Both the position numbers and the translations under genes were made by a program. Positions 1 through 6,000 of a stretch of 9,056 nt of DNA are shown here, piece by piece; position 1 is the stretch's first letter, and every line of letters begins with the position of its first letter. The notes under the pieces were generated by a model. It searched no databases, was not told the origin of the DNA, and saw only the letters and a list, made by a program, of their open reading frames with translations. This DNA is from Bacteriovoracaceae bacterium (GTDB taxonomy: Bacteria; Bdellovibrionota; Bacteriovoracia; Bacteriovoracales; Bacteriovoracaceae). Where the stretch lies: the NCBI GenBank assembly GCA_018060635.1, contig JAGOVR010000058.1:1-9056 (forward strand). Direction: 5' to 3'.

Positions 1-57
1 GAACCTGCGACCTTTTGATTCGTAGTCAAATGCTCTATCCAGCTGAGCTACGGCTGC
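1..57 (-). tRNA. tRNA-Arg (anticodon ACG), 3' end cut off by the window edge
   Basis: Read on the minus strand, this is the 5' three-quarters of a tRNA. The 5' acceptor arm GCAGCCG is followed by TA, the D arm GCTC...GAGC, an anticodon arm TTTGA/TCAAA closing the loop CTACGAA, a five-base variable region, and the T-arm start GCAGG-TTC. The loop puts ACG at positions 34-36, the wobble-inosine arginine tRNA that reads CGN codons in bacteria. The rest of the T loop, the 3' T arm and the 3' acceptor strand lie beyond base 1. It is transcribed away from the corA cluster. Confidence 0.93.
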
Positions 58-79
58 GTAAAAAAGAATACTGTGGCCA

Positions 80-108
80 AAAATAGGTGAAATTACCCAC
101 AAATTCAA
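80..108 (-). promoter_or_regulatory. candidate promoter of the tRNA-Arg gene
   Basis: On the minus strand TTGAAT (103-108) and TATTTT (80-85) are 17 bases apart, each matching the sigma-70 consensus at four of six positions. Transcription would start near 73, leaving a short leader before the tRNA 5' end at 57. The corA stop lies about 33 bases upstream, so read-through from the corA cluster is also possible. Seen by eye only, in an AT-rich stretch where such matches arise by chance. Confidence 0.35.
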
Positions 109-117
109 GCTTTTAAA

Positions 118-138
118 CAAAATTTAGTCCAAATTTTG
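118..138 (-). terminator. weak AT-rich hairpin after corA
   Basis: Perfect 8-base arms (118-125 and 131-138) enclose a 5-base loop, starting two bases past the corA stop. Each arm has a single G:C pair, and only three T residues follow on the minus strand, so it would be a poor intrinsic terminator. It could equally be a 3' end-protecting stem or chance. The tRNA promoter candidate begins just beyond it. Confidence 0.25.
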
Positions 139-140
139 CT

Positions 141-1064
141 CTATTTAAGCCATCCTTTCTTTCTAAACCATAAGTAAGTCACCAAACTTATACAAAACAT
201 AATCATGAGTGCCATGGGATAACCCAAGGACATATTTAGCTCTGGCATATACTTAAAGTTCATACCATAAATACCCGTCACTAAATTAAGAGGTAAAAGA
301 AAAACAGAAAAAATAGTCAAAACTCGCATAACTTCATTTGTCCGATGAGATGCCTCCCCTGTTTTTTGAGTAGATAAAGAAATATGCAGATGAAGTAAAC
401 TATTAACACTTTCTGTAAGTGTATCAGCATAAAAATAACAACTCTCTAATAATTCTTTTAATGGTTGTAACTTCAAACGATTTTGATGAGGAATTAAAGA
501 AAGAATATCCGAGGTTAATCTTAAAATTCTTTTAAAAACAAAAGCCTTTCTTTTTAAATAATATCCCTCTTTTATTTTAAATTTATGAGAGCCTTGTAAT
601 CCAAAAACTCCCATTTCTAAATCCTCTAGTTGATCTAAAGATTTTTCAATGGGGATTTTGTAGGAAAACGAAATACTATACAAAAGATCGAAAAGGATAT
701 TAGATATTTCGTTTTTATCACTTTTTTTATTTTGAAAATTTTTTTTAATTCCTTGTAAAAAAGATTGTTCTACTCTATGAATCGTAAACAGGAAGTTATC
801 ATTGTATAAAATAACTAGTTTTCGAGTAAGCTCTTGAACAGTATCTGCTTCATGCAAAGCTTTTTCATCGTACGCACGTAAAATAACAAAATGGTACTCA
901 TCTCTTTTTTCATACTTAGGCAAATGTTTTGAGTCTAATGAATCTTCAATAATATGATGAGGAATATTATGTTTTAATCCTATTTCTTTCATTTCATCTG
1001 CAGTAGGATTTAATATATCAATCCACTGCATTTGATCATTTTTTATAATAAGATCTTCTTTCAC
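141..1064 (-). CDS. corA: CorA-family divalent cation (Mg2+/Co2+) channel
   Basis: CorA proteins are pentameric inner-membrane channels that let Mg2+ (also Co2+, Ni2+) into the cell. The 307-residue length, long charged N-terminal cytoplasmic domain (about 1-245) and two C-terminal membrane segments (about 248-266 and 281-300) are the CorA plan. The family signature Y-G-M-N sits at 266-269, right after the first segment, followed by an acidic-containing periplasmic loop (F270-P283). The C-terminal tail is basic (RKKGWLK), as in the family. The start is GTG at 1064, fixed by an AGGCGG ribosome site six bases upstream that overlaps the stop of the preceding terC gene (gap 10 bases). It is therefore probably the last gene of aqpZ-terC-corA. 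CorA homologues can also act as Zn2+ exporters (ZntB type); the GMN form with this N-terminus favours the Mg2+ type, but the ion is not certain. Confidence 0.9.
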   Translation of the reverse strand: MKEDLIIKNDQMQWIDILNPTADEMKEIGLKHNIPHHIIEDSLDSKHLPKYEKRDEYHFVILRAYDEKALHEADTVQELTRKLVILYNDNFLFTIHRVEQSFLQGIKKNFQNKKSDKNEISNILFDLLYSISFSYKIPIEKSLDQLEDLEMGVFGLQGSHKFKIKEGYYLKRKAFVFKRILRLTSDILSLIPHQNRLKLQPLKELLESCYFYADTLTESVNSLLHLHISLSTQKTGEASHRTNEVMRVLTIFSVFLLPLNLVTGIYGMNFKYMPELNMSLGYPMALMIMFCISLVTYLWFRKKGWLK

Positions 1065-1070
1065 TCACTA

Positions 1071-1076
1071 CCGCCT
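1071..1076 (-). promoter_or_regulatory. ribosome binding site deciding the GTG start of corA
   Basis: AGGCGG on the minus strand, six bases before GTG at 1064, overlaps the TAG stop of terC (1075-1077). This supports the GTG start and suggests translational coupling of corA to terC. Confidence 0.7.
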
Positions 1077-1806
1077 AGATGGTTTTTTTCAAATGGACTG
1101 GATTTACTTTTTTACGCAGACGAATATTTAAACTTTCTACAAAAAGAGAAAAAGCCATAGAGAAATAAATATATCCTTTAGGGAAATGCTGGCCAGAGCC
1201 TTCTGCCACTAAAGTAACTCCAATAAGAAGCAAAAAGCTTAATGCTAAAATTTTAACCGTTGGATGCCGATCTACAAAACGTGAAATAGAACTAGAAGTA
1301 AAAATCATAACTAAAGTTGAAACAACGACAGCTGAAATCATAATCACAATTTGATTAGTCATTCCAACAGCTGTAATAACTGAATCTAGTGAAAAAACAG
1401 CATCTAATAATAAAATCTGCAAAATAACTCCCGAAAACTTTTTAGATGCTTTAGCACTATTCACTTCTTCTGCTGACTCTAATTTTGAATGAATTTCATG
1501 AGTGCTTTTAGCAATAAGAAAAAGACCACCTAACAGGAGAATAAGATCTCTCCCCGATATCTCTTGTGAAAAGATAGTAAATAACGGAGCTGTAAGACTA
1601 ATGACCCACGAAATAGAAAGAAGAAGAATAACTCTTGTTACAACAGCTAAACTTAATCCTACCGTACGAGCTTTTGCTTGCTCATGAGCATCTAGTTTAC
1701 TGGAAACAATTGAAATAAAAATAATATTATCAATACCTAAAACAATCTCTAGTGCACACAAAGTTAAAAATGAAACAAGTGCTTGAAAGGTAAATAATGA
1801 TTCCAT
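1075..1806 (-). CDS. TerC-family integral membrane protein (probable metal-ion exporter)
   Basis: TerC-family proteins are multi-pass inner-membrane proteins; studied members (Alx, YkoY/YceF types) export Mn2+ or supply it to secreted enzymes. The 243-residue length matches the small YgdQ-like branch. Visible hallmarks are E20 and D26 in the first segment (EIVLGIDN), D135 and D141 in the second half (DAVFSLDS), the G-x-x-L-V-A-E stretch ending at E202, and the H-F-P-K-G-Y loop at 207-212 before the last segment with E224 (ESLN). About seven hydrophobic segments are visible, with a charged cytoplasmic loop near 101-124. The acidic residues inside the membrane are the presumed metal site. It starts five bases after the aqpZ stop and is followed by corA, so all three are probably on one transcript. 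No CBS or CorC domain is fused. Tellurite resistance, the source of the family name, should not be assumed. Confidence 0.88.
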   Translation of the reverse strand: MESLFTFQALVSFLTLCALEIVLGIDNIIFISIVSSKLDAHEQAKARTVGLSLAVVTRVILLLSISWVISLTAPLFTIFSQEISGRDLILLLGGLFLIAKSTHEIHSKLESAEEVNSAKASKKFSGVILQILLLDAVFSLDSVITAVGMTNQIVIMISAVVVSTLVMIFTSSSISRFVDRHPTVKILALSFLLLIGVTLVAEGSGQHFPKGYIYFSMAFSLFVESLNIRLRKKVNPVHLKKTI

Positions 1807-1811
1807 ATTTC

Positions 1812-2498
1812 TTACTCTTCACTTACATATTTAAAAAAGAAACCTGCTAGACCTGCACCTAGTAACGGGGCCAACCAGAAAAGCCAAACTTGCGATAAAG
1901 CCCAATCTCCTACAAATAAAGCAGGGGCCAAACTACGAGCAGGATTTACCGATGTATTGGTTACAGGAATACTAATAAGATGAATTAAGGTTAAACCTAA
2001 TCCTATGGCGATAGGAGCAAAACCTGCTGAAGCCTTTTTAGAAGTTGCTCCTAAAATAATCATGAGAAACATAAATGTCATTACAACTTCACAAATAAAA
2101 CAAGCCAGCAAAGAATAGCCTGCTGGCGAATGCTCTCCAAAACCATTAGCGGCAAATCCATTGGTAAGAAAAAAACTATCACTACCTGAAGCTATTAAGT
2201 AAAGAATTCCTGCCCCTGCTCCTGCGCCTAACACTTGAGCACTGATATAACTCCATAAATGCTTAAAAGGAAATCTTCCTGCTACAGCCAAACCAAAGGA
2301 AACGGCAGGGTTTAAGTGACAACCAGAAACGTGCCCGATGGCATAGGCCATGGTAAGAACTGTTAATCCAAAAGCCAAAGAAACTCCTACAAAGCCAATT
2401 CCAAGTTCAGGAAAAGATGCCGCTAAAACAGCACTTCCACAACCACCTAATACTAACCAAAATGTTCCCATAAACTCTGCACATAGTTTTTTAAACAT
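1812..2498 (-). CDS. aqpZ: Aquaporin Z water channel
   Basis: AqpZ is a tetrameric inner-membrane channel for rapid water flux. The 228-residue protein follows E. coli AqpZ (231 residues, from memory) closely along its whole length: the N-terminal GTFWLV-GGCGSAVLAA block, the first NPA at 63-65 within S-G-C-H-L-N-P-A-V-S, and the second NPA at 185-187 within NTSVNPARS. The selectivity-filter residues of the water-specific type are all present (F43, H173, T182, R188), which argues against a glycerol facilitator. Six membrane segments and two NPA half-helices can be followed. An AAAGGA-like ribosome site lies upstream of ATG 2498. It is the first gene of the tight aqpZ-terC-corA cluster, with 64 bases between it and the methyltransferase gene upstream, enough for its own promoter. 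Confidence 0.96.
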   Translation of the reverse strand: MFKKLCAEFMGTFWLVLGGCGSAVLAASFPELGIGFVGVSLAFGLTVLTMAYAIGHVSGCHLNPAVSFGLAVAGRFPFKHLWSYISAQVLGAGAGAGILYLIASGSDSFFLTNGFAANGFGEHSPAGYSLLACFICEVVMTFMFLMIILGATSKKASAGFAPIAIGLGLTLIHLISIPVTNTSVNPARSLAPALFVGDWALSQVWLFWLAPLLGAGLAGFFFKYVSEE

Positions 2499-2523
2499 AT
2501 AAAGTCCTTTTTAAAAAATAATA

Positions 2524-2529
2524 CTTATA
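2524..2529 (-). promoter_or_regulatory. possible -10 element upstream of aqpZ
   Basis: TATAAG on the minus strand (five of six matches to the sigma-70 -10) lies in the 64-base gap before aqpZ. No good -35 sits 16-18 bases upstream; the nearest TTG-containing hexamer (TTGTAA) is 22 bases away. A promoter for the aqpZ-terC-corA cluster is plausible but weakly supported. Confidence 0.25.
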
Positions 2530-2562
2530 CGATAGAAGAGTTTCGTTTGCGTTACAAGATAT

Positions 2563-3510
2563 TTATTTTTGAAGAAGCATGAGAAATTCTTTTTTGTGAG
2601 AAGGAAGCTGTAAGACTTCTATCTTTTCAAAACCTTTCTTCTCAAATTCTCTTTTAAAAAAATTTAGACGTCTTACCTGATCTAAATTGATCATTTTTAA
2701 AGTTAATAAGATACCTTCAATGGAATTTTTATAAAAAGAAGCAATTCTTATAGTTTCTGTCACCACTTGGCTTGGATTTAAGTTGAGATCAACAGCAATC
2801 CATTTAATATCTTTTAGCGGTAAATCATTTTCTTTAAGATTTTGTACTGGTTTTTTTAAATGAAAAAAATTTTTATCTTTCAAACAGATTTCACTCATCT
2901 CTGCTGGATCATTTCCATAAACTATACAGCCTTTTTGTAGAAGAAAAAAACTTGCTCCTCCTGGAGCACTACCCAGTTCTAAAAAAATATCACCTGAATT
3001 TACTTTTAACGTAAAAAGAGAAAAGGCTTGTGCTATCTTAAGATAAGCTCTGGAAGGAGCAATTTTGGGTAATTCATTTTGAGGATCATTAAAAGGAAAT
3101 TTTTGAAAAGCTTTAATACATAAAAATTCGCCTAGCCAAAACTCCTTCTCTGAGAGCATCACAATAGTTAAAACTTTTTCTCCTAAATTAGCATCTTCAT
3201 TAAAATCTTTTAATGGAGCAGAAAGAGCCGTGGGAGAATAAAAATGAATCTTTTTATATTTAAGCTCACTTAATTTCTGCTCTAGATCTTCTCTTTTACT
3301 CATAGAAAGAGAGTTTCCCCATCTCAGAGAAAAACAAATTTCCATTTTAGAAATTTTTTCTAGGCTTAAAAAATCCCCTGTATTTTTAAAAGTAAGAAAA
3401 CCTTTGCGAGAGTAGCTTAAGTGAAGAGATGGATAATGTAACTCTACCTCTTTCTTTAAAAGATCTTCATTCCCAATAAGAGTTGTAAAAAATAAAAATT
3501 GATTTTGCAT
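2563..3510 (-). CDS. RlmM-like 23S rRNA ribose 2'-O-methyltransferase (FtsJ/RrmJ fold)
   Basis: Enzymes of this group transfer a methyl group from S-adenosylmethionine to a ribose 2'-OH; RlmM itself acts on C2498 of 23S rRNA. The C-terminal half (about 150-315) has the RrmJ-type Rossmann fold: P-S-R-A-Y-L-K at 152-158, the SAM-binding loop L-E-L-G-S-A-P-G-G at 177-185, an acidic residue after strand 2 (N200-D201), and VDLNLNP at 240-246. The catalytic K-D-K-E tetrad can be assigned as K158, D241, K272 and E308. The N-terminal part (1 to about 110) resembles the THUMP-like substrate domain of RlmM (FFTTLIGNEDLLKKEV at 7-22). At 315 residues it is shorter than E. coli RlmM (366, from memory). 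There is no ribosome site before ATG 3510, but a promoter-like pair overlaps the upstream gene end. The exact target nucleotide is inferred from the family. Confidence 0.8.
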   Translation of the reverse strand: MQNQFLFFTTLIGNEDLLKKEVELHYPSLHLSYSRKGFLTFKNTGDFLSLEKISKMEICFSLRWGNSLSMSKREDLEQKLSELKYKKIHFYSPTALSAPLKDFNEDANLGEKVLTIVMLSEKEFWLGEFLCIKAFQKFPFNDPQNELPKIAPSRAYLKIAQAFSLFTLKVNSGDIFLELGSAPGGASFFLLQKGCIVYGNDPAEMSEICLKDKNFFHLKKPVQNLKENDLPLKDIKWIAVDLNLNPSQVVTETIRIASFYKNSIEGILLTLKMINLDQVRRLNFFKREFEKKGFEKIEVLQLPSHKKEFLMLLQK

Positions 3511-3517
3511 AATAAAT

Positions 3518-3546
3518 AGAATGCCTGTTTTAGAACTCTATATCAA
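3518..3546 (-). promoter_or_regulatory. candidate promoter giving a leaderless methyltransferase mRNA
   Basis: On the minus strand TTGATA (3541-3546, five of six to consensus) is 17 bases from CATTCT (3518-3523, three of six). Seven bases separate CATTCT from ATG 3510, so transcription would begin at or next to the start codon. No Shine-Dalgarno sequence precedes this ATG, consistent with a leaderless message. The -10 is weak and the call is tentative. Confidence 0.3.
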
Positions 3547-3549
3547 TTT

Positions 3550-4515
3550 TTATTGATTATTTGTTTCAGATTTAATGTGATCTAAAGCAAAAGGAGGATC
3601 TTCCATATCACTTATTGCTGGAGAAACTGTTGGTTTATCTTTTAAAAAACTTTCTGGGTAGTATGTTTTACAATTACTTTCAAAATTAGCTAGTCCACCA
3701 AAAATAGGCATAAGCGTATTACCATCTCCCTCTATCGATGTTAGATTAGCTGTCTTTTGTGTCCCTGCTATTAAAGCGTTCAAATTATCTTGCCTTATAT
3801 TACTCCCTATTTTTCTATCCTCCACCCCAATGACATCTTCCCAAGACCCTTTTAAATTTGCGTAATCATTTACCAACTCTTTATATATATTGTGACACAT
3901 CTTAAGTTCTGACATATTTTTTTCTATTTTTTGTACTACTACATAAAATTTAATACAAAAATCAGGGTCAGAAATAACTTTATTTCTTGTTTCTAACTGA
4001 CTAGGAACACAACTAACAATGTTTTTATCTTTTTGTATTTTATAATTAAAATGTGTTTTAAATTTTTCACAAGCACCTTGCCCTCTGGGACAAACTTCTT
4101 TTGTCATTTCTGTTAATCTACCTTTTAAATCTCTCCTAATAACCCATTTTATCTTTAAGATATCGTTATTAGGAGCAGGAAACCCTTCACCAATAGGTCT
4201 AAAAGTAATAGTTTCTTGTGTTTCATCTGCTATTTTTTCACTATTTAATTTTATTTGATAATGATCTGGAACTTTTGAAAATTCATATTTAATTTTTGAA
4301 TCTTCTGTTGTCATTCTAAAAAGAGGATCTATAGATAAATGATATCCTTCTGGTTGCATCTCTCTATATATCTTTTTTGAAGAATTAAAATCATGTTTAT
4401 AGTAGCTGGCAGGAATAGCCATCATGGTGAGCATATTTTGGCAGTAGCTATAATCAACTTCTGCTGAAAATAATTTAAAACTTAAAATAGATAAAATAAA
4501 AAAAATATTTTTCAT
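3550..4515 (-). CDS. Secreted protein of unknown function, cysteine-containing
   Basis: I do not recognise a family. The 321-residue product has a clear Sec signal peptide (MKNIFFILSILSFKLFSA, cleavage probably after A18), so it should reach the periplasm or beyond. The mature part has seven cysteines (25, 142, 149, 169, 187, 207, 282); C142 and C149 form a C-P-R-G-Q-G-A-C loop, so disulfides are likely. No membrane segment, lipobox or catalytic motif is seen. The middle (about 75-165) looks beta-rich, 187-225 looks helical, and the C-terminal 30 residues are polar and proline-containing, probably disordered. ATG 4515 is forced, because an in-frame TAG lies just upstream. Its AGGAGG ribosome site is unusually far away, 14 bases. 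It begins after the terminator of the histidine-rich gene and precedes the methyltransferase gene by 39 bases. Confidence 0.75.
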   Translation of the reverse strand: MKNIFFILSILSFKLFSAEVDYSYCQNMLTMMAIPASYYKHDFNSSKKIYREMQPEGYHLSIDPLFRMTTEDSKIKYEFSKVPDHYQIKLNSEKIADETQETITFRPIGEGFPAPNNDILKIKWVIRRDLKGRLTEMTKEVCPRGQGACEKFKTHFNYKIQKDKNIVSCVPSQLETRNKVISDPDFCIKFYVVVQKIEKNMSELKMCHNIYKELVNDYANLKGSWEDVIGVEDRKIGSNIRQDNLNALIAGTQKTANLTSIEGDGNTLMPIFGGLANFESNCKTYYPESFLKDKPTVSPAISDMEDPPFALDHIKSETNNQ

Positions 4516-4529
4516 TTCTTTTGTATTAT

Positions 4530-4535
4530 CCTCCT
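4530..4535 (-). promoter_or_regulatory. unusually distant Shine-Dalgarno sequence
   Basis: A perfect AGGAGG on the minus strand lies 14 bases before ATG 4515, against the usual 5-9. No in-frame start codon is closer to it, and a TAG stop in the same frame overlaps it. Either the spacing is tolerated or translation starts less efficiently here. Confidence 0.5.
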
Positions 4536-4593
4536 AAAGACTTATCGGATCTTTACAGAGAAACAAAAGATAAAAAAATTAAGGGGTTAGCTT

Positions 4594-4634
4594 AAAAAGC
4601 TCTCACTAGTTAGAAGGATTTCTAACTAGTGAGA
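4594..4634 (-). terminator. Intrinsic terminator of the carbonic anhydrase / His-rich unit
   Basis: A perfect 15-base inverted repeat (4601-4615 and 4620-4634) with a four-base loop lies 23 bases past the stop of the histidine-rich gene. On the minus strand the stem is followed by GC and then five T residues (4594-4598), the order expected of a Rho-independent terminator for leftward transcription. No T tract follows on the plus strand. The stem is AT-rich but long, and its position between two genes fits. Confidence 0.8.
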
Positions 4635-4657
4635 AAGCCTCAAAATAATGCAAGAAT

Positions 4658-4948
4658 TTATGCTTTAGGTGTTTCTGTCACAGGAGCAACTGTCTCTTCT
4701 TTTTTACACTCATCCCAGTGACCTTTATGCTTTTTATGATAATGAGTTTTGCCTTCTACTTCATGTTCATAATCAGTATGGTCACCGTGTACCACTGCTT
4801 TATGGCCACAATTTTCTCCATGCTTGTGCCCTTTATGATGAGAAGCTTTCTCATGTCGTTTGCCTTTCTTTTCGTGATGATCTGCAAAAGAAAAACCACT
4901 TACAAAAGTTAACAACATAATAGTTGTTAATGCTTTTTTTAATGTCAT
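4658..4948 (-). CDS. Small histidine-rich secreted metal-binding protein
   Basis: The 96-residue product has a Sec signal peptide (cleavage probably after A22 in F-S-F-A) and a mature chain of about 74 residues with 15 histidines (24, 25, 32, 37, 38, 41, 43, 49, 54, 57, 62, 69, 71, 74, 77) and two cysteines (C47, C81). Such composition implies binding of Zn2+, Ni2+, Cu2+ or Co2+ in the periplasm. The core C-G-H-K-A-V-V-H-G-D-H-T-D-Y (47-60) resembles, from memory, a motif of short histidine-rich bacterial proteins often left as hypothetical. The C-terminus (TVAPVTETPKA) is a proline/threonine tail. It starts 26 bases after the carbonic anhydrase stop with an AAGGGG-like ribosome site, and a terminator follows, so the two genes are probably co-transcribed. 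Carbonic anhydrase needs zinc, so a zinc store is one reading, but that enzyme is cytoplasmic whereas this protein is exported. Confidence 0.8.
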   Translation of the reverse strand: MTLKKALTTIMLLTFVSGFSFADHHEKKGKRHEKASHHKGHKHGENCGHKAVVHGDHTDYEHEVEGKTHYHKKHKGHWDECKKEETVAPVTETPKA

Positions 4949-4974
4949 AAAAACCCCTTTTTTTAAAAAGTTAT

Positions 4975-5607
4975 TTAAACAATTCGCTCAAAATCTGCTG
5001 ATTCTGGAGAAAGTAGATATAGATAACCTATTTCTAAATCAAAATAAAGACCCACTATGGTAATTTTTTTCTGCGCTTCTTTTTGCTGAATAAAAGGAAA
5101 GCTACGTAAATTCTCGATAGAATTTTTTATGGCCTCTAATTCGCAGTGGCGACACTGATTCTCAAAATCTTCATGGGGATATTTTTTTAAAACATTGGCT
5201 TTAGCTTTTTGAGCTACCTTCATCCATTGTGTCACAAAACTATTTTCTAATGTGTTATGAGAATCCATTAAGTTACGAATCCCTCCACATTGCCGATGTC
5301 CTAGGATAATAATATTTTTTACTTCAATATTTTGCACAGCAAATTCAATAGCGGCACTTACCCCATGAAAACCACCTCCTGTCTCATAGGGAGGAACCAA
5401 ATTAGCAACATTACGAACAACAAAGATATCCCCAGGATTGGACTCAAATAAAATACTTGGATCTACTCTAGAATCGCTACAAGTAATCACCAAATTTTGA
5501 GGGCTTTGACCCGTTTTAAGATCTTGGAAAAGATTTTGTTGTCTAAAATATTTTTTACGAAAATTTTTAAATCCTTCTAATATTTTTAATATGGACTGAT
5601 CATGCAT
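4975..5607 (-). CDS. Beta-class carbonic anhydrase
   Basis: This enzyme interconverts CO2 and bicarbonate in the cytoplasm, using zinc. The 210-residue length and pattern match bacterial CynT/Can-type beta enzymes. The zinc ligands can be placed at C43, H104 and C107, with the D45-R47 pair of the C-S-D-S-R-V-D-P motif (43-50) next to the site. The G-D-I-F-V-V-R-N-V-A-N block (59-69), G-G-G-F-H-G-V-S-A-A-I-E-F-A-V (77-91) and G-H-R-Q-C-G-G (103-109) are all intact, so it should be active. No signal peptide is present. ATG 5607 follows an AGGAAA ribosome site (5613-5618). It heads a leftward unit with the histidine-rich gene and diverges from the unit carrying sbtA-sbtB, a pairing that points to bicarbonate supply. 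No cyanase gene is nearby, which argues against a cyn operon. Confidence 0.95.
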   Translation of the reverse strand: MHDQSILKILEGFKNFRKKYFRQQNLFQDLKTGQSPQNLVITCSDSRVDPSILFESNPGDIFVVRNVANLVPPYETGGGFHGVSAAIEFAVQNIEVKNIIILGHRQCGGIRNLMDSHNTLENSFVTQWMKVAQKAKANVLKKYPHEDFENQCRHCELEAIKNSIENLRSFPFIQQKEAQKKITIVGLYFDLEIGYLYLLSPESADFERIV

Positions 5608-5699
5608 AAATATTTCCTAAAAACTTTAATCCTTAGTTTAAAGCATAGTTTTTTAGAAAAGTATTGAATTTTTAAGCATCTTAGCTTATCTACATACTT
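5608..5699. promoter_or_regulatory. Divergent promoter region between carbonic anhydrase and the sbt unit
   Basis: This 92-base AT-rich gap must hold the promoters of both divergent units. Rightward, TTGAAT (5664-5669), 17 bases, and TATCTA (5687-5692) end seven bases before the GTG start of the small secreted protein gene. Leftward no convincing pair is seen. Symmetrical elements include CTTTAA/TTAAAG (5624-5629, 5638-5643) and TAAGC/GCTTA (5673-5677, 5684-5688), the second between the rightward -35 and -10. The hexamer AAGCAT occurs twice, 33 bases apart (5641, 5674). These are candidate operator elements only. Confidence 0.4.
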
Positions 5700-5960
5700 G
5701 TGAAATCTCTCTTTTTATTACTTAGTTTAATAACCATTCCTGCTTTTTGCTGTAGCTTTCAAATTGAGGGAGTTAATGACAAAAACTTTACTCTTTTGAA
5801 AAACAATCTAAAAAATATTAATTCTGAATTTGAAATAAATAAAGAAGGTAAATTACATTTTTATTCTAAAGCGGAAGTAACTGCTGACCAAGTTAATCTT
5901 GTTTTAAAAAAAACAGATATTAAATTAATGCTCAAACCTTCTGATCATAAATCGCACTAA
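5700..5960 (+). CDS. Small secreted protein of unknown function, first gene of the sbtA-sbtB unit
   Basis: The 86-residue product begins with a good Sec signal peptide (MKSLFLLLSLITIPAFCC). No standard lipobox is present, so cleavage around C17/C18 by signal peptidase I is more likely than lipidation. The mature part of about 68 residues reads as alternating short strands and helices (strand about 20-24, helix 28-40, strands 43-47 and 51-55, helix 61-70, strand 73-77). This recalls the ferredoxin-like fold of heavy-metal-associated domains, but the C-x-x-C metal motif is absent. It ends in D-H-K-S-H. GTG 5700 is the only start that preserves the signal peptide; an in-frame TAG lies at 5682. 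No Shine-Dalgarno sequence precedes it, so the message may be leaderless. Only 40 bases, with no hairpin, separate it from sbtA. Function unknown. Confidence 0.65.
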   Translation: MKSLFLLLSLITIPAFCCSFQIEGVNDKNFTLLKNNLKNINSEFEINKEGKLHFYSKAEVTADQVNLVLKKTDIKLMLKPSDHKSH

Positions 5961-5990
5961 TAACTTGGATCTAATTTATTATTGATACTG

Positions 5991-5994
5991 AGGA
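5991..5994 (+). promoter_or_regulatory. ribosome binding site deciding the TTG start of sbtA
   Basis: AGGA within TGAGGA lies six bases before TTG at 6001. The spacing and the hydrophobic N-terminus that follows support this rare start codon. Confidence 0.65.
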
Positions 5995-6000
5995 TTTTAT

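Noticed and set aside
1502..1687. Plus-strand open frame inside terC
   Set aside because: Antisense to a conserved TerC protein, with no ribosome site or recognisable product.
1807..1811. yybP-ykoY type manganese riboswitch before terC
   Set aside because: Only five bases separate terC from aqpZ, and the 64-base gap before aqpZ shows no such structure.
4669..4920. Plus-strand open frames across the His-rich gene
   Set aside because: They are antisense to a gene with a signal peptide, terminator and clear composition bias. The products are rich in residues made by reading histidine codons backwards and have no ribosome site.
4949..4974. Self-complementary T/A-run between carbonic anhydrase and the His-rich gene as a terminator
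   Set aside because: It is only a T-run facing an A-run, with no G:C stem, and also holds the ribosome site of the His-rich gene. The real terminator lies after that gene.
4975..5607. CynT of a cyanate-degradation operon
   Set aside because: No cyanase or cyanate transporter gene is nearby; the neighbours are bicarbonate-related.
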